A stretch of 10,000 bases of DNA, taken from assembly GCA_020217065.1 (NCBI GenBank), contig JAIWOB010000088.1, forward strand, positions 1 through 10,000, written 5' to 3'. Positions 1 through 5,534 of the stretch are shown here, piece by piece. The stretch's first letter is position 1. Every line of letters starts with the position of its first letter. This DNA is from Chloroflexota bacterium (GTDB lineage Bacteria; Chloroflexota; Anaerolineae; Anaerolineales; Villigracilaceae). The notes below the pieces were generated by a model. It was not told where the DNA came from. It worked only from the letters and a program-made list of their open reading frames with translations, and did no database searches. The position numbers were made by a program, and so were the translations under genes.

Positions 1-115
1 CCCCAATCCCCAGGTTGATGACCGCTTCGCCGCGTTCTTTCAACAACCGCGCTTCTTCGTTCAAAGCAAAGGTCGGGGACTCGGCGATGTCGCTTGCCAG
101 TTTGCTTAATCTCAT
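1..115 (-). CDS. class I/II PLP-dependent aminotransferase (N-terminal part only)
   Basis: Only the first 38 codons are visible; the gene continues past the left edge. The protein begins MRLSKLASDIAESPTFALNE and continues with a charged helix (EEARLLKERGEAV) and INLGIG. This matches the start of fold-type I aspartate/aromatic aminotransferases, where SPT.AL, a basic helix and the INLGIGEPDF-like strand precede the substrate-binding region. Such enzymes move amino groups between amino and keto acids using pyridoxal phosphate in the cytoplasm. The catalytic lysine lies outside the window, so substrate specificity cannot be judged. The ATG at 113-115 is preceded by AAGGAG with a short spacer, a clear ribosome-binding site. 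A palindromic repeat ends only 13 bp upstream of the start, and a terminator hairpin and a -10 box lie further upstream. Confident for family, not for the specific enzyme. Confidence 0.8.
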   Translation of the reverse strand, partial: MRLSKLASDIAESPTFALNEEARLLKERGEAVINLGIG

Positions 116-128
116 GGTTCTCCTTGTG

Positions 129-208
129 TCATTGCGAGCGAACGCTAACGAACGAAGCGCTCTCCAGGTTGAAACGGCGATTGCTTCGGACCGCCGCCCT
201 CGCAATGA
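129..208. repeat. 80-bp palindromic REP/MITE-like element
   Basis: The element is bounded by perfect 10-bp inverted termini, TCATTGCGAG (129-138) and CTCGCAATGA (199-208). Inner arms are imperfectly complementary: GAAGCGCTCTCC on the left pairs partly with GGCGATTGCTTC on the right, around a short centre CAGGTTGAAAC. Ends of this type (CATTGCGAG... with GAAGCAATC inside) recall small dispersed palindromic repeats from many bacterial genomes, including Anaerolineae; that is from memory, not a search. No second copy occurs in the window. It sits between the terminator and the ribosome-binding site of the aminotransferase gene, so it would be transcribed in that gene's leader if transcription starts upstream of it. 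Confidence 0.65.
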
Positions 209-221
209 AGTTGACTCGCGC

Positions 222-258
222 AAAATAAAATCTGGTCAGGCAAGTTGCGCTGACCAGA
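222..258 (-). terminator. Rho-independent terminator reading leftward
   Basis: A perfect 9-bp stem is formed by TCTGGTCAG (231-239) and CTGACCAGA (250-258). The 10-nt centre can partly pair further (GCAA/TTGC). On the minus strand the stem is followed at once by TTTTATTTT (230 to 222), the classic uridine tract. It can end transcripts coming from gpmA, about 207 bp upstream, or act inside a leader that starts near 320 and leads to the aminotransferase. The structure is clear; which transcript it serves is not. Confidence 0.75.
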
Positions 259-326
259 TACAGTTTCACCACCGCAGAGAAAGCGGCGCCGACAATTAAA
301 TTGCCAGGCGGGACATTCATGTTCTG

Positions 327-332
327 ATTATA
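327..332 (-). promoter_or_regulatory. candidate -10 box (TATAAT), minus strand
   Basis: The minus strand reads TATAAT exactly. A TTTACC hexamer 18 bp upstream (plus 351-356) matches the -35 consensus at four of six positions. Transcription would start near 320 and proceed left toward the aminotransferase gene, giving a leader of about 205 nt that contains the terminator hairpin and the palindromic repeat. An ATG at 318-320 begins 6 nt after the box. A hexamer match alone is weak proof of a promoter. Confidence 0.4.
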
Positions 333-404
333 CTATGATGGGAAAACGCCGGTAAATAAATAAAGGTAACTTCTCCGCTGTAATAAATGTAATGGATTAA
401 ACGC

Positions 405-440
405 AATTCGCCCGCAGCGAAAGCCGTCTGTGGGCGAATT
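405..440 (-). terminator. hairpin downstream of gpmA, possible terminator
   Basis: AATTCGCCCGCAG (405-417) and CTGTGGGCGAATT (428-440) form a 13-bp stem with one imperfect pair and a 10-nt loop. It begins 24 bp past the gpmA stop codon, the usual place for a terminator. The following minus-strand sequence (GCGTTTAATC) has only a short T run, so termination may be partial, with the stronger hairpin at 222-258 as back-up. It could instead be an mRNA-stabilising 3' stem. Confidence 0.45.
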
Positions 441-464
441 TATCCAGGACAATGAAAGAAAAAT

Positions 465-1211
465 TTATTTGACTTTCGCCTGATTGGCTACAGCGGCAGC
501 CTTCTTTGCCGCTTCTTCGGGGTCGCCGAGATAGTAATGTTGGATGGGTTTGAGGTCCGCGTCGAGTTCATAAACGAGGGGCAAACCGGTCGGGATATTC
601 AGTTCGGTGATGTCGGCTTCGGAAATATTATCGAGATATTTGACCAAAGCGCGAATCGAATTGCCGTGCGCCACAAGCAAAACCCGCTTACCGGATTTAA
701 TCTCAGGCGCAAGGGTGGAATGCCAAAACGGCAGGACGCGGTCAAGGGTAATCTTAAGCGACTCGGTGGCGGGAAGCTGCTCAGGCGAAAGCCCCGCGTA
801 GCGGCGGTCAAATTTAGGGTGACGCTCGTCGTTCGGCTCCAGGGCGGGAGGCGGAACGTCGTAGGAACGCCGCCAAAGTTTCACCTGCGCTTCGCCAAAT
901 TTCGCCGCCGTTTCGGCTTTATTCAGACCCTGCAGCGCGCCATAGTGACGCTCATTTAATTGCCAGGCGCGGACCACCGGCAGCCAGTCCAAGTCAAGTT
1001 CTTCTTGAATGATTGCCAACGTTCGGATGGCGCGCTTCAAAACCGAGGTATAGGCGATATCGAAATCATAGCCGCCCTCGCGCAGCAGCTTCCCCGCCTC
1101 ATGCGCTTCGGCGCGCCCCAGGTCGGTCAAGTCAACATCGGTCCAACCGGTGAAACGGTTTTCGAGATTCCACGTGCTTTGTCCATGACGGACGAGAACC
1201 AGTTTATACAT
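465..1211 (-). CDS. gpmA: 2,3-bisphosphoglycerate-dependent phosphoglycerate mutase
   Basis: This 248-residue cytoplasmic enzyme interconverts 3- and 2-phosphoglycerate in glycolysis and gluconeogenesis. The N-terminus [15 protein letters not shown] carries the RHG signature with the phospho-accepting His9 and Arg8. Other active-site residues are present: Arg60 (SVLKRAIRT), Glu87 (LNERHYG) and His182 (VAHGNS). They correspond, with an offset of two, to Arg62, Glu89 and His184 of E. coli GpmA. The GLPLVYELD segment near 209-217 and the length also fit the family. I chose the ATG at 1209-1211 because AGGAG (plus 1219-1223) lies 7 nt upstream and the protein then begins as family members do. An in-frame ATG at 1256 would add 15 unconserved residues and overlap the -10 box. 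The tail after residue 231 is Ala/Lys-rich, as often seen. The gene is divergent from mutS and probably monocistronic. Confidence 0.95.
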   Translation of the reverse strand: MYKLVLVRHGQSTWNLENRFTGWTDVDLTDLGRAEAHEAGKLLREGGYDFDIAYTSVLKRAIRTLAIIQEELDLDWLPVVRAWQLNERHYGALQGLNKAETAAKFGEAQVKLWRRSYDVPPPALEPNDERHPKFDRRYAGLSPEQLPATESLKITLDRVLPFWHSTLAPEIKSGKRVLLVAHGNSIRALVKYLDNISEADITELNIPTGLPLVYELDADLKPIQHYYLGDPEEAAKKAAAVANQAKVK

Positions 1212-1242
1212 TGATTTGCTCCTAAGGAAAATAATCGCGCAA

Positions 1243-1248
1243 ATTATA
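1243..1248 (-). promoter_or_regulatory. candidate gpmA -10 box (TATAAT)
   Basis: On the minus strand GGGTATAATTTG places a perfect TATAAT 31 bp before the chosen gpmA start, leaving a short leader with a good AGGAG site. No good TTGACA-like -35 is visible at 16-18 bp spacing (GCGCAT at 17 bp). The perfect hexamer and its position in the divergent gpmA/mutS gap support it. Confidence 0.5.
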
Positions 1249-1278
1249 CCCTTCACGGCTGCGAAATGCGCTTTTTTC

Positions 1279-1307
1279 TTGCATTAAACGCGCGGATATT
1301 GTATAGC
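1279..1307 (+). promoter_or_regulatory. candidate mutS promoter (TTGCAT-17-TATAGC)
   Basis: TTGCAT (1279-1284) and TATAGC (1302-1307) are separated by 17 bp, the ideal spacing for a housekeeping sigma factor, and each matches consensus at four of six positions. Transcription would begin about 25 nt before the mutS ATG. A competing reading is the TAAAAT box at 1327-1332, closer to the start. Confidence 0.35.
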
Positions 1308-1326
1308 CCAAGTTGCGCCGGCATAG

Positions 1327-1332
1327 TAAAAT
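1327..1332 (+). promoter_or_regulatory. alternative mutS -10 box (TAAAAT) implying a leaderless mRNA
   Basis: TAAAAT is followed by exactly 6 nt (CGAGAC) and then the mutS ATG, so transcription from it would start at or next to the start codon. mutS has no convincing Shine-Dalgarno sequence (only GAG two nt from the ATG), which fits a leaderless message. No good -35 is seen at 17 bp (TAGCCC). Confidence 0.3.
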
Positions 1333-1338
1333 CGAGAC

Positions 1339-3930
1339 ATGTCCAGCGACGACGTAACCCCCATCCGCCAGCAATATCTCGATATTAAAAAGAATTATCC
1401 CGACGCCATCCTCTTCTTCCGCCTGGGCGATTTCTATGAAACCTTCGACGAAGACGCCGAAATCGCCGCCCGCGAACTGGACATTGTCCTGACTTCGCGC
1501 CCCATCGGCGGCGGCGCGCGCGCGCCGCTGGCGGGCATCCCCTACCATGCGGTGGAAAACTATCTGGCGCGGTTGGTCGAAAAAGGCTATCACGTCGCTA
1601 TCTGCGAACAGGTCGGGGAACAGCCCGCCAAAGGGATTTTTCCGCGCAAGGTGGTGCGGGTGGTGACTCCGGGAACCGTGACCGAGCCCGGTCTTTTGCC
1701 CGGCGACGCGAATAACTATCTCGCCTCGGTTATTCTCGACGCTTCGACTTCTCCCAGCGCAGGCGGGAAATCCGCTTCCCTCGCTTATACAGACGTAACG
1801 ACGGGAGAGTTCGCCGTAGCCGAGTTTCCGCTCGAATCTTTGCGCGCCGAAATAACGCGCCTCCATCCCGCTGAAATTTTATACGCCGACAATCAAACCC
1901 TGCCCGACGGCATTACAGGACACCTGACCCCCCTGCCCGCCTGGAAGTTTGAACCTGGCAAGTGTAGTGAAATTCTGATGGCGCACTTTAAGTCGTCCAC
2001 CCTGGCGGGGTTTGGGCTGAAAGACCGCAGCCTGCAAGCGCGGGCGGCGGGAGCGATTTTGCAATATCTCAAAGAGACTCAGCCCGACGCCCTCCATCTA
2101 TTGACTTCGCTCCGCTCTTACAGTCTGAACGAATTTATGACGCTGGACGCAGCCACCCGCCGCAACCTCGAATTGGAAGAAACCCTGCGCGGGGACCCCG
2201 CCGACCCAACGCGGGGCGCGCGCAAAGGCTCTTTGCTTGGCGCGCTGGATTTTTCAATCACCCCAATGGGCAAGCGGCTGACGCGCCAATGGGTCAGTCA
2301 GCCGCTTTTGCAAGTTGAAAAAATCAAACAACGCCAAAACGGCGTGGAATATTTTTTCAACCACGGCATGACCCGCGCCGAACTGCGCGAGGCTTTGAAA
2401 CCGCTTGCGGACCTGGAACGCCTCGTCAATCGCGCAATCGCCGGGCAGGCGCAGCCGCGCGATTTAGTCGCCATGCGAAATACGCTGAGACAATTGCCGA
2501 AGATAAAAGAAATCGTCAATCGTCAATCGTCAACCTTCAACCGTCAGTGGTCGGTGTGCGAAGAGGAATACTCGCTGCTGCAAAACGCGCTGGACGACGA
2601 CCCGCCCGCCACTTTGCAAAACACGGGGGTGATTCGTCCCGGCTACTCGGCGGAATTGGACGGCGTTATTGAAGCCTCAAAACACGCCCGCGAGTGGATT
2701 GCCAACCTCGAAAACGTCGAGCGCGAGAGGACGGGCATCAAAACCCTCAAGGTGGGATACAACAAAGTCTTCGGCTACTACATCGAAATTTCGCGCGGCG
2801 CGGCGGAAAAAGCGCCCCAACACTACATCCGCAAGCAGACTTTGGTCAATGCGGAACGCTTCATCACGCCTGAGATGAAAGAATACGAAACGCTGGTCTT
2901 GAACGCCGAGGAGCGCATCAGGGAAATCGAAACGCGGCTATACCGCGAAGTCTGCGCGGAGTTGGCAAAGGCGGCGCACAAACTTCTTTCCGCCGCCCGC
3001 GCCATCGCAGAGTTGGACGCGCTGTCCGCGTTGGGAGAAGCGGCTGCTTTAGGAGGCTACGTCAAACCCGAAATCCACGACGGCGGCGAATTGGAAATCT
3101 ACGAAGGGCGGCATCCCGTCGTCGAGCAAACGCTCAAGTCGGAGCGATACGTCCCCAACGACGTCGTCTTCGAAAAGGGCGAGGTGGTGCGGGTCATCAC
3201 GGGACCGAACATGTCGGGCAAGTCCACTTATCTGCGGCAGGCGGCGTTAATTACGCTGATGGCGCAGATGGGTTCTTTTGTGCCTGCGGCTTCGGCGAAG
3301 ATTGGCGTGGTGGATAGAATCTTCACCCGCATCGGAGCGCAGGATGAAATTCACGCGGGGCAATCCACCTTCATGGTCGAGATGGTGGAAGCGGCGAATA
3401 TTTTGCATCACGCCACTTCGCGCTCGTTGTTGATTTTGGATGAAATCGGGCGCGGCACTTCGACGTATGACGGGCTTTCGATTGCGTGGGGCATTATCGA
3501 ATACATTCATAACCATCCGCGCTTGCGGGCAAAGACGTTGTTCGCTACGCATTATCACGAATTGACCCAGCTTGCCGATTTGCTGCCCGGAGTCCGCAAC
3601 TACAATATCGCGGTGAGCGAGGCGGACGGGAAAGTGGTTTTTCTGCATAAAATCATTCCCGGCGGCGCGGACCGCTCATACGGCATCCACGTGGCGCAAT
3701 TGGCAGGCTTGCCCGCGCCCGTCATTCAACGGGCAAACGAAATCATGGCGGAGTTGGAAAAGACTTCGGGGCGGGCGGTCCAAATCAACCCGCACGCCGC
3801 GCAGCAGATTGCGCTTTTCCCGGAAACCAATCCCCTGCTGGACGAATTAAAAGGGTTGGACATCAACTCGCTCTCGCCCATCGAAGCGTTGAACAAGTTG
3901 TTCGAATGGCAGAAAAAGTACGCGAAGTAA
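1339..3930 (+). CDS. mutS: DNA mismatch repair protein MutS
   Basis: This 863-residue protein is full-length MutS1, the ATPase that binds base mismatches and small loops and recruits MutL. The mismatch-reading motif is GDFYE at 31-34 region (Phe32, Glu34). The connector and lever domains follow; the clamp segment near 470-490 includes RERTGIKTLKVGYNKVFGYY. The ATPase domain has Walker A GPNMSGKST (622-630, Lys628), Walker B ILDEIGRGTS (Asp701, Glu702) and the FATHYHEL box (735-742) with His738. A QIALF motif (823-827) near the end matches the sliding-clamp-binding pentapeptide seen in other MutS proteins, and the last 25 residues (SPIEALNKLFEWQKK) look like the tetramerisation tail. A 7-bp tandem repeat array encodes about residues 392-405 in a variable part of the lever domain. 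The ATG at 1339 lacks a good Shine-Dalgarno site, but MutS-like sequence begins right after it. The downstream GT-C-like gene starts 9 bp after the stop. Confidence 0.97.
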   Translation: MSSDDVTPIRQQYLDIKKNYPDAILFFRLGDFYETFDEDAEIAARELDIVLTSRPIGGGARAPLAGIPYHAVENYLARLVEKGYHVAICEQVGEQPAKGIFPRKVVRVVTPGTVTEPGLLPGDANNYLASVILDASTSPSAGGKSASLAYTDVTTGEFAVAEFPLESLRAEITRLHPAEILYADNQTLPDGITGHLTPLPAWKFEPGKCSEILMAHFKSSTLAGFGLKDRSLQARAAGAILQYLKETQPDALHLLTSLRSYSLNEFMTLDAATRRNLELEETLRGDPADPTRGARKGSLLGALDFSITPMGKRLTRQWVSQPLLQVEKIKQRQNGVEYFFNHGMTRAELREALKPLADLERLVNRAIAGQAQPRDLVAMRNTLRQLPKIKEIVNRQSSTFNRQWSVCEEEYSLLQNALDDDPPATLQNTGVIRPGYSAELDGVIEASKHAREWIANLENVERERTGIKTLKVGYNKVFGYYIEISRGAAEKAPQHYIRKQTLVNAERFITPEMKEYETLVLNAEERIREIETRLYREVCAELAKAAHKLLSAARAIAELDALSALGEAAALGGYVKPEIHDGGELEIYEGRHPVVEQTLKSERYVPNDVVFEKGEVVRVITGPNMSGKSTYLRQAALITLMAQMGSFVPAASAKIGVVDRIFTRIGAQDEIHAGQSTFMVEMVEAANILHHATSRSLLILDEIGRGTSTYDGLSIAWGIIEYIHNHPRLRAKTLFATHYHELTQLADLLPGVRNYNIAVSEADGKVVFLHKIIPGGADRSYGIHVAQLAGLPAPVIQRANEIMAELEKTSGRAVQINPHAAQQIALFPETNPLLDELKGLDINSLSPIEALNKLFEWQKKYAK
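2511..2552 (+). repeat. heptanucleotide tandem repeat inside mutS
   Basis: Three exact AATCGTC units (2511-2531) are followed by three degenerate ones: AACCTTC, AACCGTC and AGTGGTC (7/7, 7/7, 7/7, 5/7, 6/7, 5/7 against the unit). The whole array is 42 bp, so it keeps the reading frame and encodes roughly IVNRQSSTFNRQWS (residues 392-405). This is a variable stretch between LPKIKE and the EEYSLL helix of the lever domain, where other MutS proteins have unrelated residues of similar number. A gain or loss of one or two units would shift the frame. Confidence 0.85.
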
Positions 3931-3939
3931 TCGGCTCAC

Positions 3940-5502
3940 ATGGCAAAACAATCGCATCTCGGTCGGGATGAAGCCGCGGCGCTCATCTTGCTTGCGGCGA
4001 TATTATTCGGCGGGATATTTCGCCTGCTACCCGCCTGGCTGGCGGGATTCCCCGTCAACGACGGCGGGATGTTCTATACGATGATGAAGGACTTGCTGGC
4101 AAGCCGCTACATTCCGCCGTTATATACCTCCTACAATCAACTGGATATTCCCTTCGCTTACCCCCCGCTGGGTCTATATTTGGGAGCGGGATTGAACGAA
4201 CTAACGGGAATTTCATTGATTTCCGTTTTGCAATGGCTTCCGGCTGTCGTCCATACCGCCTGCATTCCCGCCTTGTATTATTTGGCAAGGGAACTCACGG
4301 GCGACAAATTAACAAGCGCGGCGGCGGCGCTCGCCTTTGCGCTTACGCCGCACTTAAACGCGTGGTTGTCGGCCGGCGGCGGGCTAACGCGAAGTTTGGG
4401 CGCGCTCTTTCTAATTTTAACTATTTTATTTTCATACAGGCTGTTGGCGAATAACGATACGCGGGCAATCGGGTGGACCGTTCTTTTCGGCAGCCTGACC
4501 GTCTTAAGCCACACCGAGGCGACCGTCTTTGCAATTGCGCTTCCAATTTACATTTGGATTGCGAAATCCCGTTCTCGAAAAAGCGCGCTTCAAGGCGGAT
4601 GGGTCGCCCTCGGCGTTCTGATTTGCGCTGGTCCCTGGTACGGATTCATCGTCCACAGGCACGGCATCGAACCCTTGCTCTCCGCTCTGAGAACCGGCGG
4701 GCAAACTTTCTGGTCTCCGCTCAGGTTGATAAACATCGAGCTCATGACTGAAGAGCCGTATCTCGACCTGCTTGGCGTATTCGGGGTCTTGGGGATGGCG
4801 GTTTTGTTAATACGAAGAGAATATTTCCTTCCCATCCTGCTGGCGGCGATATACCTTGTCCAGCCGCGCAGCGCGCATACTGTGGGAAATGTTCCGCTCT
4901 CCATCGCGGCGGGGGTATTTTTTACGCAAGTTCTTGAGCCAGCCGTAAAACGCCTGGATAAAAACGCGGGCGGGCGGGCAGTCGGCGCGCTTTGCGCCGT
5001 CCTAATTCCGTATTTGCTTGCAAACTCAATTTATCAGGGATTTCTGCTTTCCCAAAATAAAGTCCCGCCAGGAGAACAGGCGGCAATGCAGTGGATTAAG
5101 GAAAGCGCCCCTCCCGAAAGCCGTTTCCTCGTCTTGACGGGAGAGCCGGACGCCATGTGCGATTCCAGCGCCGAATGGTTTCCCGCGCTGACGGACCGCG
5201 CCAGCCTGACCACGCCGCAGGGCGGAGAATGGCTAAACGGACAATTCGGCGAATCTCTCGCACGCAGGGCGGCATTGCAAGCCTGCCTGAACCAGGGAGT
5301 CGAATGCCTGGAGCGCGAAGCGGAATATTGGAAAGTCGTCTTCGACTATGTTTACATCCCTCTTCAAAGGAGAACCGTTCGCTGCAAAACGCTGGAAACC
5401 GACGGATTCACAACGCCGGCCCTGGCTCTCGCCCTTGAAAACAGCCCCAATTACAATTTGGTTTATCGAACGAAAAACGCCGTACTTTTTGAAAAAAAGT
5501 AA
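3940..5502 (+). CDS. polytopic membrane protein, GT-C glycosyltransferase-like
   Basis: This 520-residue protein has about ten hydrophobic segments, roughly 11-29, 90-115, 122-140, 150-169, 176-208, 217-237, 276-291, 296-308, 318-332 and 346-365, then a soluble C-terminal part (about 375-520) with five cysteines. The first extracytoplasmic loop carries PVNDGG with Asp41, where GT-C enzymes (PMT/ArnT-like) have their catalytic acidic residue, and a later FAYPPLGLY (72-80) resembles the YPPL-type motif of those proteins. Such enzymes move sugars from lipid-phosphate donors on the outer face of the membrane. The C-terminal part (WIKES.PPESRFLVLTG, then SPNYNLVYR near the end) resembles the outer domain often fused to them. 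Acceptor and donor are unknown. It follows mutS by 9 bp with no clear ribosome-binding site, so it may be co-transcribed, and it converges on the polysaccharide operon. Fold call moderate; activity inferred. Confidence 0.65.
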   Translation: MAKQSHLGRDEAAALILLAAILFGGIFRLLPAWLAGFPVNDGGMFYTMMKDLLASRYIPPLYTSYNQLDIPFAYPPLGLYLGAGLNELTGISLISVLQWLPAVVHTACIPALYYLARELTGDKLTSAAAALAFALTPHLNAWLSAGGGLTRSLGALFLILTILFSYRLLANNDTRAIGWTVLFGSLTVLSHTEATVFAIALPIYIWIAKSRSRKSALQGGWVALGVLICAGPWYGFIVHRHGIEPLLSALRTGGQTFWSPLRLINIELMTEEPYLDLLGVFGVLGMAVLLIRREYFLPILLAAIYLVQPRSAHTVGNVPLSIAAGVFFTQVLEPAVKRLDKNAGGRAVGALCAVLIPYLLANSIYQGFLLSQNKVPPGEQAAMQWIKESAPPESRFLVLTGEPDAMCDSSAEWFPALTDRASLTTPQGGEWLNGQFGESLARRAALQACLNQGVECLEREAEYWKVVFDYVYIPLQRRTVRCKTLETDGFTTPALALALENSPNYNLVYRTKNAVLFEKK

Positions 5503-5534
5503 GCGCGGATTCAGGCGGCGGCGGTTTGCCGCGC
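5491..5534 (-). terminator. probable terminator of the polysaccharide operon
   Basis: On the minus strand GCGCGG (5534-5529) can pair with CCGCGC (5508-5503) around a 20-nt loop that itself may fold (GCGG-CAAA-CCGC). The sequence then runs TTACTTTTTTTC (5502-5491). The stem overlaps the last codons of the Wzy-like gene, and the T run lies in the last codons of the opposing GT-C-like gene, because the two stop codons are only 8 bp apart. The long loop makes this less certain than a compact hairpin. It has no T run in the plus direction. Confidence 0.45.

Larger units (their letters stand above)
116..464. other. 349-bp intergenic region with stacked hairpins
   Basis: No convincing gene is seen here. 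From the aminotransferase side it holds the ribosome-binding site (about 118-123), an 80-bp palindromic repeat (129-208), an intrinsic terminator reading leftward (222-258), a consensus -10 box reading leftward (327-332) and a long hairpin next to the gpmA stop (405-440). The stretch 333-404 is AT-rich without recognisable structure. A 63-codon minus-strand reading frame (129-320) crosses the terminator and repeat. I do not annotate it as a gene, but its ATG lies just after the -10 box. Confidence 0.7.

Noticed and set aside
259..320. T-box-like core in the putative aminotransferase leader
   Set aside because: The minus-strand sequence GCGGTGGTGAAAC lacks the GGTGGNACC core and there is no recognisable specifier stem.
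537..959. 140-codon plus-strand frame inside gpmA
   Set aside because: It is fully antisense to a gene whose catalytic residues are all identified; composition is Arg-rich and domain-free.
1261..1278. GCG...CGC followed by a T run in the gpmA/mutS gap, as a terminator
   Set aside because: Only three base pairs can form, and the position between divergent promoters makes a terminator unlikely.
1508..1530. GGCGCGCGCGCGCC-like palindrome in mutS
   Set aside because: It encodes conserved MutS residues around the RAPLAGIPYH segment with GC-rich codons; no independent element is needed to explain it.
1222..1866. 214-codon minus-strand reading frame over the mutS start
   Set aside because: It lies opposite the well-supported N-terminal domain of MutS and the gpmA/mutS promoter gap; its sequence (rich in Arg and Gly, no domain) looks like an antisense shadow.
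5484..5500. ACTTTTT-GAA-AAAAAGT hairpin at the end of the GT-C-like gene as a plus-strand terminator
   Set aside because: The stem is almost only A-T pairs, is inside the coding sequence, and has no T run after it.
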